NCBI RefSeq assembly: GCF_023822005.2
Contig: NZ_CP098806.1
Location: 2,914,001-2,978,000, forward strand
DNA: 64,000 nucleotides
From: Dyadobacter fanqingshengii
Lineage (GTDB): Bacteria > Bacteroidota > Bacteroidia > Cytophagales > Spirosomataceae
Direction of reading: 5' to 3'
Shown here: in pieces, positions 34,279-43,572 of the stretch
Position numbering within the stretch: the first letter of the stretch is position 1
Layout of the letters: every line of letters begins with the position of its first letter
The notes under the pieces: generated by a model
What the model was told of the DNA's origin: nothing
What the model saw: the letters and a program-made list of their open reading frames with translations, nothing else
Database searches by the model: none
Translations under genes and position numbers: made by a program

Positions 34279-37200
34279 TTATACAGCGCTTAATTCAAAT
34301 TGATCTGCAGACCCATCAATGACACTTACCGGCTTTCCGGAAATTTTCTCCTGCAAAGCCTGGAAAACGACAAACAGTACCGGGATAATCAAAAGCCCGA
34401 AAATTACACCAGATAGCATTCCGCCTGCTGCTCCAATGCTGATCGAATGGTTACCCTGGGCGGAGGGGCCGCTTGCCGACATCATCGGAATTAATCCGGC
34501 CACAAACGCAATGGAGGTCATCACAATCGGCCTGATGCGGAGCCGTGCTGCTTCCATGGCGGAAGTTTTCAAAGACAAACCGGCATGCCTGCGCTGGACG
34601 GCAAACTCTACGATCAGGATGGCGTTTTTGGCCAATAAACCAATCAGCATGATCAGTGCTACCTGCACATAAATGTTGTTTTCAATGCCAGCCAGCCCAA
34701 TGGATACAAATACGCCGAGGACGCCGGTCGGAATGGAAAGAATGACGGCCAGAGGAAGAATATAACTTTCGTATTGGGCGGAGAGCAGGAAATATATAAA
34801 CAGCAGGCTTAAACCAAAGATAACGGCCGACTGCCCTCCGGACGCGATTTCCTCTCGGGTTTGGCCCGAAAATTCGAAGGAATAACCGGCAGGCAATTGC
34901 TCAGACGCTACTTTCTGAATGGCTTTAATGGCGTCGCCCGAACTTTGCCCGGGCTTGGGAATAGCTGTTACACTAATGGAATTGAACAGGTTATACCGCG
35001 AAGTGGTTTCGGAGCCGTAAACCCTTTTAAACCTGACCAATGTATTGAGCGGAACCATATTTCCCAGCTTGTTTTTGACCAGTATCCCATCCATGGAAGT
35101 GAGCTCCGCCCGGTCTTTTTTGTCTGCCTGGACCATCACGCGGTAATACTTACCAAAACGATTGAAATCCGAAGCCTGTGCACTCCCAAAATAACCCTGC
35201 ATCGTAGCCAGGATATCTTTGGTACCGACACTCAGTTGTTCCGCTTTCATATTGTCGATTTCCATTTCAAACTGAGGGTAGTCGGCACGGAAAGTGGTAA
35301 ATGCTACACCGATTTCGGGCTGTTTCATCAACTCGCCGATGAATTGCCTGCTGATGCCGCTGAATTTGTCGAGCCTGCCGCCCGTCTTGTCCTGCAGGAC
35401 GAGGTCAAGACCATCCACGTTGCTGAAACCGGGTACCGTTGGAAAGGTGAACACAAAGAAATCGGCCCCTTTGATGGCAGCTAATTTTTGACGGACGGTA
35501 TCGACAATGGCGTTGATGTCTTTGACGTTTCCCCGCTCATCGGTTGGTTTCAAAAGTACAAAAGAGATCCCCGCCGAAGGACTAATGGATAAAGTCAGAA
35601 AATTGAATCCGCCTACAACCAGTACCTCCTTAGTCGCTTCGACAGATGACAATAATTTCTCAGCTTCGGCCATTACTTTATCGGTCCTGTCCAATGAAGC
35701 ACCGGCTGGCATGGAGAGCGATATCGCAATAAACCCCTGATCTTCTGCGGGAATGAAGCCCGAGGGTGTCTGGTTAACCATCCACATAGTCGCCGCGACC
35801 ACCAGCAAAAGTCCGCCCATACTTGCCCATTTGTATCGCATCAGGTAATCCAGACCCGAGGTATACCTGGAAGTAAGTTTGTCGAAACCGGAGTTAAATC
35901 CCGCAAAAAACTTTTCCTTGATTGTTACCTTCCTGACTGTTTCATTGGTTTGCTGATGACTGGTTTTAAGAAAGAGAGCAGCCAGCGCGGGACTGAGCGT
36001 TAATGCATTCACTGCGGAAATAACGATCGCGATCGCCAGCGTAAATGCAAACTGCCGGTAAAAAACGCCTGTGGAGCCTTCCAGAAAACCGACAGGCAAA
36101 AATACGGCTGCCATCACAAGCGTGATGGAGATAATCGCGCCGGTAATTTCGCTCATGGCCGAAACGGTTGCTTCTTTGGGTGGCAGATGTCCATATTGCA
36201 TTTTGGCATGCACGGCTTCGACGACCACAATCGCGTCATCAACGACAATTCCAATGGCGAGAATCAATGCAAACAAGGTGAGCAGATTGATGGTAAACCC
36301 AAAAAAGGACATAAAAAAGAACGTTCCCAGAATGGCGACGGGCACTGCAATGGCAGGTATGAGTGTGGACCGAAAGTCCTGAAGAAAAAGGAAAACAACA
36401 ATGAAGACGAGTACAAAAGCTTCCAGCAAGGTATGCTCCACTTGCGCAATGGATTGGTCCAAAGAATCCTTGGTGTTATAAATGACCATGTATCTGACAT
36501 CTCTGGGGAAATCCAGTGAAGCCTTTTCCAAAAAGGCTTTGACTGCAATCTGGATCTCACTGGAATTGGAGCCCGGCAGCTGAAATATGCCGATCGGGAG
36601 CGCTGTAAGGCCTTTGACGCGTGATTTGCTGCCATAGGAGTATGAGCCGAATTCTATTCTGGCGACATCTTTCAGTCTGAGCACGGAGCCGTCGGCATTG
36701 GCGCGAATTGCAATGTTTTCGTAATCTTCCGGCTTGTTCAGCTTGCCTTTGTATTTGATCACATACTCGAAAGACTCCTCGCTGCTTTCGCCGAACTTGC
36801 CCGGGGCCGATTCCAGGCTTTTGTCCTGAATAGCCGCATTGACATCGCCTGGCGTCAGATGATAGGTGGCCATTTGAGTCGGATTCAGCCATACCCGCAT
36901 GGAATAATCCTGATTAGAACCGAGTATAAATGTTTGACCCACGCCCGGTATCCGTTTAATGGCCGGTATCAGGTTGATCTGCGCATAGTTGGCCAGGAAG
37001 GTCTGGTCGTAGGATTTACCGTTTTCGGAATACACGTTGAGCACCATGATCAGGCTGTTTTGCTGCTTGGCTGTGTTAATGCCTTGCTGAATCACTTCTG
37101 CCGGTAATTTGCTGGTCGCCTGCGCTACCCGGTTTTGCACATTCACAGCCGCCTGATCAGGGTCCGTTCCCAGCTTGAAATAAACGGTGATGGCGAGCGA

Positions 37201-37458
37201 GCCATCATTGCTGGCCGTCGAGCTCATATAGGTCATTCCTTCGACGCCATTGATGGATTCTTCAATCGCAGGGGCAACTGATCTTAATACGGTCTCTGCA
37301 TTGGCGCCCGGATAAACCGCGTTAACGCGAACTGCGGGCGGTGCGATATCAGGGAATTGCTGAAGCGGCAGGCTTTTGAGTCCGAGTAATCCAAGAATAA
37401 CCAGGATCACCGAAATGACAGTAGCAAGTACAGGCCGGTCTATCAGTTTTTTGATCAT
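34279..37458 (-). CDS. RND multidrug efflux pump, HAE-1 family
   Basis: 1,059 residues, normal for AcrB/MexB-type HAE-1 transporters. N-terminal MIKKLIDRPVLATVISVILVILG, the double Asp of transmembrane helix 4 in AIGIVVDDAIVVVEA (proton relay), VQNRVAQATSKLP pore domain and the C-terminal GLLAKNAILIVEFAVQ repeat. Inner membrane; proton-driven drug or solvent export. Lies 7 bp downstream of the adaptor gene. The local regulator is not evident. Confidence 0.95.
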   Translation of the reverse strand: MIKKLIDRPVLATVISVILVILGLLGLKSLPLQQFPDIAPPAVRVNAVYPGANAETVLRSVAPAIEESINGVEGMTYMSSTASNDGSLAITVYFKLGTDPDQAAVNVQNRVAQATSKLPAEVIQQGINTAKQQNSLIMVLNVYSENGKSYDQTFLANYAQINLIPAIKRIPGVGQTFILGSNQDYSMRVWLNPTQMATYHLTPGDVNAAIQDKSLESAPGKFGESSEESFEYVIKYKGKLNKPEDYENIAIRANADGSVLRLKDVARIEFGSYSYGSKSRVKGLTALPIGIFQLPGSNSSEIQIAVKAFLEKASLDFPRDVRYMVIYNTKDSLDQSIAQVEHTLLEAFVLVFIVVFLFLQDFRSTLIPAIAVPVAILGTFFFMSFFGFTINLLTLFALILAIGIVVDDAIVVVEAVHAKMQYGHLPPKEATVSAMSEITGAIISITLVMAAVFLPVGFLEGSTGVFYRQFAFTLAIAIVISAVNALTLSPALAALFLKTSHQQTNETVRKVTIKEKFFAGFNSGFDKLTSRYTSGLDYLMRYKWASMGGLLLVVAATMWMVNQTPSGFIPAEDQGFIAISLSMPAGASLDRTDKVMAEAEKLLSSVEATKEVLVVGGFNFLTLSISPSAGISFVLLKPTDERGNVKDINAIVDTVRQKLAAIKGADFFVFTFPTVPGFSNVDGLDLVLQDKTGGRLDKFSGISRQFIGELMKQPEIGVAFTTFRADYPQFEMEIDNMKAEQLSVGTKDILATMQGYFGSAQASDFNRFGKYYRVMVQADKKDRAELTSMDGILVKNKLGNMVPLNTLVRFKRVYGSETTSRYNLFNSISVTAIPKPGQSSGDAIKAIQKVASEQLPAGYSFEFSGQTREEIASGGQSAVIFGLSLLFIYFLLSAQYESYILPLAVILSIPTGVLGVFVSIGLAGIENNIYVQVALIMLIGLLAKNAILIVEFAVQRRHAGLSLKTSAMEAARLRIRPIVMTSIAFVAGLIPMMSASGPSAQGNHSISIGAAGGMLSGVIFGLLIIPVLFVVFQALQEKISGKPVSVIDGSADQFELSAV

Positions 37459-37465
37459 GGAGAGT

Positions 37466-38629
37466 CTATTTTAATTCCGAACGAGGATTGTTATACGTCA
37501 TCAATATTTCAGGCCGGATGGTTTGACCTTCCTGCAAATGGTCCATGCCACGCATCACGATCCGGTCGCCTGCCTTGAGTCCTTCTTTCACCAGGTAACT
37601 GCTGCCGCTTTTGCCCACAATCTGAATGGCCACTTTGCTCACCTTGTTTTTTTCATCCAATGCAAATACAAACACTTTGTCTTGCATTTCCAGGGTCGCC
37701 GCCGCAGGTACCAGCACGGCATCACGATGATGGAGACCAAGTCTGACCTTGCCCGTGTTACCGGACCGGAGTAACCCCTGTTGGTTCGGGAAACTCGCCC
37801 TGACTGTGATCGAACCGGTATTTTTATCAAACTGACCGTCAAAAATGTCTATTTTTCCTTTTTGGCTAAAGATGCTTTCGTCACTGAGAACAAGATCCAC
37901 TTCTGGTACATGTTCGATTTTTTCGCTTAATGAATTGCCCGGGTATTGTGCTTTGAAATGGACAAAATCCTGCTCGCTCAGCGAAAAGTAGACGTGCAGC
38001 TGAGAAACATCCGATAGTTCGGTCAAAGGAGCGGGATCGGATGGCGCTACCAGTGTGCCCTGCTTTTTCATTAACCGTCCCACATAGCCGCTCACAGGCG
38101 CTTGTATAGTGGTGTATCCCAGATTGATTTTGGCCGACGCAATGGCGGCCTGTGACTGTTCGAGCCGCGCTTTGGCCATTAGCAATGCAGCTTCCGCGAT
38201 TTTGAGCTGATAATCTGATATCACCTTGTTTTGTACCAATGGTTTGAGTTTATCCGTCTCGATTTGCTCATTGATCAGCAACGCCTCGGCAAGATGCATA
38301 CCCGCGATTGCAGCATTCAGCTGCTCGCGATAAAGCAGCCCATTGATCTTGAAAAGCGTTTGCCCCTTCCTGACAAAAGCGCCTTCATCTACCAAAACAC
38401 GATCAATATAACCGCTTACCTGCGGCCTGATCAGGACATTTGCGACTGCTTCAATGCTCGCGGGATAATCATGATAAGTCGTGACCTGGCCGGCACTCAG
38501 ACTTACAACCGGCACACTCGCAGGAGGATGTGCCGTTTGAGGCTTTTCATTACCGGAACAGGCCACCAAAAAGGCAACTAACAAACAAGTGACAATGTCA
38601 GCTAATATGAATATAAACCGCTTTCCCAT
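37466..38629 (-). CDS. RND efflux periplasmic adaptor (MFP)
   Basis: 387 residues. Lipoprotein signal (VAFLVACSGNEK), then lipoyl/barrel-sandwich half (VLIRPQVSGYIDRVLVDEGAFVRKGQTLFKI), alpha-hairpin, second lipoyl half (INLGYTTIQAPVSGYVGRLMKKQGTLV), beta-barrel and membrane-proximal domain (AVLVPAAATLEMQDKVFVF). Connects pump and outer-membrane channel. First gene of the efflux operon; its promoter must lie in 38,630-38,685. Confidence 0.93.
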   Translation of the reverse strand: MGKRFIFILADIVTCLLVAFLVACSGNEKPQTAHPPASVPVVSLSAGQVTTYHDYPASIEAVANVLIRPQVSGYIDRVLVDEGAFVRKGQTLFKINGLLYREQLNAAIAGMHLAEALLINEQIETDKLKPLVQNKVISDYQLKIAEAALLMAKARLEQSQAAIASAKINLGYTTIQAPVSGYVGRLMKKQGTLVAPSDPAPLTELSDVSQLHVYFSLSEQDFVHFKAQYPGNSLSEKIEHVPEVDLVLSDESIFSQKGKIDIFDGQFDKNTGSITVRASFPNQQGLLRSGNTGKVRLGLHHRDAVLVPAAATLEMQDKVFVFALDEKNKVSKVAIQIVGKSGSSYLVKEGLKAGDRIVMRGMDHLQEGQTIRPEILMTYNNPRSELK

Positions 38630-38685
38630 TTCCTGACTTGATTACAAATATTCGTTGAGTACGCAAGAAGCCACTGAATGCATTG

Positions 38686-39285
38686 TCATGATACACTCCT
38701 TTCGGGAGCGGGCATGTCGAATCCGTTTAAAATCACGGCGATCAGGCAGTAGCCGCTGATGAGAAATATGAGCTCGCCTGCCCCCTCCTTTCCAAGGAGG
38801 TGCACCGCATGGTTGTAAGTTGAGTCGGGAACAATACGGCTGTTGACCAGCGCATAAGCCATGTCGTGCGCAATGGTTTCCTGCTCGGTTAACCCTTGGG
38901 GGCGGCCACCGGCTGCAAGTGAGGCGATAATGCCGGGCGAAACGCCAAAAGCTTCGGCCATGATCTCGTGGGCATACAGCTCAAACCGTGACCCAAAAGC
39001 TCCACCAACTGTCAGGATTGCCACTTCCCGTACGGCTTTGTCCAGCGCTGCATGCATGTCCAGCGTCCGGAGAAAGCTCAAAGCCGGGACACCAAACTGT
39101 GGAAAATGTAGCATCGGCGCAAAAGGGCCTAATAATGCACCCTGCTCATCGATCATTACGACCTGACTTTGGCTCCTGCCCACTAAACCGGCGATCTCAT
39201 CATGCACATAGCGGAGCTCGGCATTGAGTGTTTCTGGTGGTAAAGGTTTGATACGCATATAGGGATGTAACTTACTGTAATTCAT
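38686..39285 (-). CDS. Carboxymuconolactone decarboxylase-like protein
   Basis: About 200 residues; start is uncertain (ATGs at 39303, 39285 and 39258), and 39285 is chosen because the first part then reads MNYSKLHPYMRIKPLPPETLN. The AhpD/CMD helical fold is seen in LGPFAPMLHFPQFG, AVREVAILTVGGAFGSRFELYAHEIMAEAFG and LTEQETIAHDMAYALVN. The CxxC of peroxidase-type AhpD proteins is absent, so it is not a thiol peroxidase. It overlaps or abuts the upstream cupin gene, forming a small operon. Confidence 0.8.
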   Translation of the reverse strand: MNYSKLHPYMRIKPLPPETLNAELRYVHDEIAGLVGRSQSQVVMIDEQGALLGPFAPMLHFPQFGVPALSFLRTLDMHAALDKAVREVAILTVGGAFGSRFELYAHEIMAEAFGVSPGIIASLAAGGRPQGLTEQETIAHDMAYALVNSRIVPDSTYNHAVHLLGKEGAGELIFLISGYCLIAVILNGFDMPAPERSVS

Positions 39286-39838
39286 CGGTAAACTGGCCGT
39301 CAATCAAAATAAAGGCTACGCGGCAGGGTTCGCCCGACCGGTTGGCCCAGGCATGGTTGGTACCGCGCTGGATGATGATATCACCGGCTTTGGCCGTTGT
39401 TTCGCCCCGGTCGACGATCAATGTCAGCTCACCTTCCAACACAATCCCATAGTCGATCGTTTGGGTCCGGTGCATCAAAGGGTGTGCGGCACCCTCTCCG
39501 GATGTGGACGCTTTCTCACCGCCCATAGATTTGAATTTAGCTGCCGCCTCCTCTTTGCTAAGATTCCGGATCTCTTCCCCTTCCGGCGGGAAATCAATAA
39601 CCCTGATGCGCGTGCCGCCTTTGGGTGGCGACAATACCAGGCTGGTTTCGTCGGGATCTTCCGGCCTGCTGCCGATCAATGCCGGGGACTGCCACGTACT
39701 CCAAACCTCATGAAACTTGGCACCATGGGGGCCGCCGATCATATAGGTTCTCTCGGGAGAAGCTTCCGACAGGATAATAGCTTTCCCGTTCGCATCGTGA
39801 CCCGTCACAATGCGTCTGAATGGTTTTTGCTGGTTCAT
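39272..39838 (-). CDS. Cupin-domain protein
   Basis: 188 residues, no signal peptide. A cupin_2 barrel occupies the C-terminal half: IDYGIVLEGELTLIVDRGETTAKAGDIIIQRGTNHAWANRSGEPCRVAFILID. The N-terminal part (RIVTGHDANGKAIILSEASP, SLVLSPPKGGTRIRVIDFPP) is typical of bacterial cupins annotated near gentisate or aromatic pathways. Function not known. Starts 11 bp from the small 2TM gene and is followed directly by the CMD-like gene. Confidence 0.85.
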   Translation of the reverse strand: MNQQKPFRRIVTGHDANGKAIILSEASPERTYMIGGPHGAKFHEVWSTWQSPALIGSRPEDPDETSLVLSPPKGGTRIRVIDFPPEGEEIRNLSKEEAAAKFKSMGGEKASTSGEGAAHPLMHRTQTIDYGIVLEGELTLIVDRGETTAKAGDIIIQRGTNHAWANRSGEPCRVAFILIDGQFTDELQ

Positions 39839-39849
39839 GTTGGTATTTA

Positions 39850-40071
39850 TTAACTAATCTTTCGCTTGAAAACATATACCCCCAGGTAATGGAAGAGTAT
39901 TCCTATTGCCCAGGCAGGTGTTGACCAAAGCGGCCACGGGTAGGATCTGTCCGTCCAATACCATACAGCCCATATAGCAGGGACGACGAGCAGAAAAACA
40001 AGGAAATGAATTTTGAAACCCTTTTTAGGGTCAATCTGTGCTGGTGCATCTCGGTTAGTTAGATTTTTCAT
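39850..40071 (-). CDS. Small 2TM-domain membrane protein
   Basis: 73 residues: KKGFKIHFLVFLLVVPAIWAVWYW and WSTPAWAIGILFHYLGVYVF are the two membrane helices. Paralogue of the protein at 14,591. First gene of a minus-strand unit with the cupin and CMD-like genes. Function unknown. Confidence 0.75.
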   Translation of the reverse strand: MKNLTNRDAPAQIDPKKGFKIHFLVFLLVVPAIWAVWYWTDRSYPWPLWSTPAWAIGILFHYLGVYVFKRKIS

Positions 40072-40435
40072 GCCTCAGTATTATAATTAATAGTGTTTTA
40101 TTCCTTTGATCAGCCAACCAGTTTTCGAATATCGAAAACTTACATATGGATAATTCTTATGAGAAGCTCAAACTGCTCAGTTAGTCTTACTTTCACAATT
40201 GCAAAAAAAGTTTGAAAAGTCTGCCGTAATCGAAACTCTACATATTGTCTTGCAAGAATTTTCCTTGAAATCTCACCCTTCTCTCTTTACAAATTTACAA
40301 CAGCGCTACTCTTATTGAAAAGGAGGGAAATCACAAAAAAAGTGTGATCGAAATCACAGTTCGCATGGTTATTTCCAACGTAGCAGAAAGAAGAGGTGTA
40401 AGTCCGTAATGCTATGTCGAGCGGTCAAAAACCGT
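40072..40435. other. Intergenic region with CRP-like site
   Basis: Non-coding. Contains the TGTGA-N6-TCACA element at 40343-40358 listed separately. No gene seen. Confidence 0.5.
40343..40358. promoter_or_regulatory. CRP/FNR-like palindrome
   Basis: TGTGATCGAAATCACA is a perfect TGTGA-N6-TCACA dyad, the classic Crp consensus. It is 271 bp upstream of the 2TM/cupin/CMD operon, rather far for direct activation. Two Crp-family regulators are encoded in the window, but their consensus appears to be different (TGACACA-N2-TGTGTCA). Confidence 0.45.
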
Positions 40436-40765
40436 TTAGACTATTCCCTGTCTCAGGCCTTTCGTGCGTTTACCAGCCATTGTTTGTTGGTGCAAAAGAG
40501 CACGCTGGTATTCTTCCGATAGATCGTCTTGACAATTCTCTTCGGGCCATCCTTCGCAATACATTTCTGTTTTAATGGACGCATGTCGCGCCGTCACTTT
40601 GATAGTCCAATATGTCTTTAAGGGCTTACCTTCTGTACTGTACTCATGTGACCGAAATTGTAATATCTTTCCATTGTGTAAGTATCCATAAACACCAGAC
40701 AAACGATAACAAGGGTTCAAGAATTTAACTTGGCGACAAGGTCCTCGTCTCTGTTTAGCAAACAA
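40436..40765 (-). CDS. Hypothetical protein, doubtful
   Basis: 109 residues without recognised domain (YWTIKVTARHASIKTEMYCEGWPEENCQDDLSEEYQRA). Composition is protein-like, but the N-terminus (MFAKQRRGPCRQVKFLN) may be wrong. It stands alone between accessory elements. Could be real but orphan. Confidence 0.35.
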   Translation of the reverse strand: MFAKQRRGPCRQVKFLNPCYRLSGVYGYLHNGKILQFRSHEYSTEGKPLKTYWTIKVTARHASIKTEMYCEGWPEENCQDDLSEEYQRALLHQQTMAGKRTKGLRQGIV

Positions 40766-40833
40766 AACTCATAGTTTATTAACGCCAAAGACACATAGCT
40801 TTTTTCCGGTAAGCACTCTAATTCACAGGAAAA

Positions 40834-40963
40834 TGCTCACCGAATTGCTCACCAACACGAGGAGCTTTTTTGGACATCTTTTCAAATTTTATACTAATAA
40901 TCAGCTAGTTAAGTGCCTTAAAACAAGAATAGCGGAGGAAGCACCTCCGCTATGCTAACTTGA
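40834..40963 (+). repeat. Repeat C: left half of the att-like unit
   Basis: tgctcaccgaattgctcacc at 40834-40853, followed at the same offset as in repeat B (95 bp) by the perfect stem atagcggagg/cctccgctat (40929-40953, loop aagca). The match to B ends at about 40,955-40,963; no core and no second 20-mer follow. The break coincides with the start of a 5'-truncated reading frame. Confidence 0.65.
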
Positions 40964-41352
40964 AGCGAACGCTGTATTGTCTCCTTGGTGGACCTGCTGC
41001 TCAGGCGATATTTGAAAAAAAAATTGCGATAGACCTAGATGAGCATATTTCCGATGGCAGGAAAATTGACGAACTCTTTGCAGGTGTTGCATTAAGTAGA
41101 AAGAGTGTTTTGATAGAAGATGCCACGAAAGAGGTATTTGAATTTTTGCTATCACCCAGAACCATAACTGCAAGAGAATTAATCGCTCAGGAGCTTATTT
41201 CATTCCACACCCTTTCGTCCAAACGATTTCTGGAAATTGTCAAACACCACAAAGTAAAAAGAAGACAATCTCAGACGATACTTATCTTCTTTTTGAAGAG
41301 TCTGAAACCTGTTCGAGCAATATTTTCAAGGTTGAAAAGGGCTCTCAAATAA
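40960..41352 (+). pseudogene. 5'-truncated gene fused to repeat C
   Basis: The frame begins without an ATG exactly at the break of repeat C: LKRTLYCLLGGPAAQAIFEKKIAIDLDEHISDGRKIDELFAGVAL..., then a helical basic C-terminus. The LGGPAAQAIF...S/DxxKI pattern resembles the end of M41-like (FtsH-type) peptidase family proteins, where a zinc-site HEAGH would lie upstream and is missing here. Likely the tail of a gene cut by integration or deletion. Assignment is weak. Confidence 0.45.
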
Positions 41353-41656
41353 CCCTCGAACCTTAGACTGTTCTTTCCAACTCACAGTAGTTTAGATGGT
41401 CGCACGGATCGGACGTTTTATCAGACGCTTGGGTATGTGTTAAAAGTACGGGAAAACCACCATTTTTGTAAACGCCGATGAAGCGATAAGTGGGAGAAGC
41501 CATGGAGCTTGTTACTGTCAATACATGCCTAGCAGCGAAATCGGAGTCTTAAAACTCATCCGCCGGTTCTTCTGACACATCGCGCGAATCAAATATGGGT
41601 AACATTATTGGGTTGTGCTCTTTGATTCATGCTTATTAACCGAAAGCCTAATTTTT
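41353..41656. other. Non-coding interval with degenerate repeat copy 1
   Basis: Holds a 56-bp segment (41371-41426) about three-quarters identical to 43047-43102. No gene supported. Confidence 0.4.
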
Positions 41657-42127
41657 ATGTATCCACAAGCAAATATCGACGAAGAAATCATTAAAATAAA
41701 AACACTTGCCGTTGGCGGTCGAAGAATGACTAAGTCCGTTTTTAACCAAGTGATTCCCCTTTCACCGTTCGACAGTGAGTTAACCTTTACCGGTGACAAG
41801 GTTATTGGGTATGTTTATGAGCAACAATCGCGATGGCTACTCTTTATAAAAGACGGCCAACTCAGAAAATACATTTTAGACAACATATTACAACTGATTA
41901 ATGTAGGTAAATCAACAAAATACAAAGATTTTCAATCCCTTGCAGATCGACTCAGGTTTGGCCATTTACAGACGAACTTTGACCACGAGGACGATTGGAA
42001 CAAAGAACGTAAGTTTGCTACCGAATCCTATTCTGAAGAAACCTGGGGCAAAATCCTAAACCGAATAGACAAAGCTAAATCTTTTATTGCCTTTCTAGAC
42101 GACAGGCAAATATTCATATCTGCGTAA
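41657..42127 (+). CDS. Hypothetical protein
   Basis: 156 residues from the ATG at 41657 (MYPQANIDEEIIKIKTLAVGGRRMTKSVFNQVIPLS). It has a small beta-rich N-terminal half (GDKVIGYVYEQQSRWLLFIKDGQLRKYIL) and a helical C-terminus. No domain recognised; no signal peptide. Composition and length look like a genuine accessory gene. Neighbours give no hint. Confidence 0.55.
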   Translation: MYPQANIDEEIIKIKTLAVGGRRMTKSVFNQVIPLSPFDSELTFTGDKVIGYVYEQQSRWLLFIKDGQLRKYILDNILQLINVGKSTKYKDFQSLADRLRFGHLQTNFDHEDDWNKERKFATESYSEETWGKILNRIDKAKSFIAFLDDRQIFISA

Positions 42128-42564
42128 TTTATCATATACGATATCTTTAAAAACCCGACGTTATTTGCGACAGTGCCTCTTCTCAGTAAATGCAACCGTG
42201 GTGATTCTAAATCAAATAACCACTTATCCAATATTTCTTTGAGGCATGATATAACTAACCATATTGCATAAAAAGGCCGCGTCATGGAAAAGAAAAAGCG
42301 CTTCAACTTTTGGATCAAATTTGCAACAGCATCGCTGGATATTATCAGCTTGATACGCCTTACCTTTTTATGACATTGGTTTGAGTCTATGCTTTCTTTT
42401 CGAGAAGCACATTCTCCTGTGCTTTATATCTTACCCTGCGAAATGATTTAGCTTTTCTCACAAAACGCTCGAACGTGAGACTGTATCCTAACGTCCTGTC
42501 CAAATCTTCCGCAATTTTCGGACAGTTGATGAGAAAGGGAATGCGATTAGAAAATGGATCGCTA
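42128..42564. other. Intergenic region with one possible micro-ORF
   Basis: A 29-codon frame at 42284-42373 (MEKKKRFNFWIKFATASLDIISL...) has a basic start and hydrophobic tail, as in some very small Bacteroidota membrane peptides. No other support. Otherwise nothing seen. Confidence 0.25.
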
Positions 42565-42912
42565 TTATCTGGGCTTTGCCGAAGTAACTACAAAAGGTAC
42601 AGGTGTTAAATTCATTGTTTCCAGTGTCTTGGAGGTCAAAAAATAGCCTGTCACGTAGACGGCTAAACCACTTTGCATAAATTGTTTCGGGAGATTGCAA
42701 CCACCCCAAGCAACACCATTAGATGCTATCAGTTGGCTACCGACAGCTAATCCGCCGCTTAGTTGCACTGTTACTGGCGCGCCAACTACATAGTCGCCAC
42801 GTGTTAATCCTTCGAACCCATAATAACACTCCAGTGCCGCTGGACTAATTTTGTCTTCCTTGCAATTTAGTAAACTCAACATGCATACACCAGCGAGTAT
42901 AAAATGTTTCAT
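42565..42912 (-). CDS. Hypothetical lipoprotein
   Basis: 115 residues from ATG 42912 (MKHFILAGVCMLSLLNCKEDKIS), with a lipobox ending in LLNC. The mature part (LECYYGFEGLTRGDYVVGAPVTVQLSGGLAVGSQLIASNGVAWGGCNLPKQF) is beta-rich with three Cys. No recognised family. Monocistronic. Confidence 0.6.
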   Translation of the reverse strand: MKHFILAGVCMLSLLNCKEDKISPAALECYYGFEGLTRGDYVVGAPVTVQLSGGLAVGSQLIASNGVAWGGCNLPKQFMQSGLAVYVTGYFLTSKTLETMNLTPVPFVVTSAKPR

Positions 42913-42960
42913 AAGTCGGTTTCGTTCAGATGGCTCCATCAAGGTATCTCCAAGTATCAA

Positions 42961-43572
42961 AATAAGACTATTCCTGTTACAGGACTCATTTAAAGACGGT
43001 TTCGTTGGAACATTGCCGTTTCATAAAACGCCGAACATAAGACACTTTTCTTCAACTCACCTTGGTTTTTTCGATCGCACCGATCGGACGTTTCACGAGA
43101 CAATTCAGTGAGTATATGGTAGTGGCCTCAAAGGTGGTGGAAGTTCTGGATTTGTGTATAAATCTACGCAGAGTGGCAAATTCATTCTCGTCACGGTTCG
43201 ACACTGTATTACCAACTCTAAACTTCCCTGAATTTGGCATCGGCGACTGCAAGGCAGATGGGTATCGGTTCTAAATTACCAGTAAGAAAGCTTCCGGTGC
43301 CACTTTTGCCTACAATGAAGCTTTCGTGAATTTAATAGCGAATTGTATGACATGCTCTGCCCACATTCAGCGCAAAAATCAAAGTATTTCCAACAATGCT
43401 CGAACTGATGCAGGATTGCAAAGTACCATGATGTACAGTTATCGATCAGTAACGCATCATTAAATCCGGTTTTCTGAGTATACAGGTTTTAGCCTTATCT
43501 GCTTAATGGCATGGGAAACTTAGGGCACTGCTTGCGTCGTAAAATCGCCCCAACCAGCCAAATTATCATGTT
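42961..43572. other. Gene-free interval upstream of the ATPase-HNH pair
   Basis: About 610 bases. Contains degenerate repeat copy 2 (43047-43102). No convincing gene on either strand, although short frames exist; likely decayed coding sequence. Confidence 0.4.

Noticed and set aside
35294..36892. Several 100-200-codon frames opposite the RND pump gene
   Set aside because: They are shadows of the pump's coding frame and lack any independent evidence.
43062..43274. 70-codon frame upstream of the ATPase gene
   Set aside because: Starts inside degenerate repeat copy 2, no domain, no linked gene.
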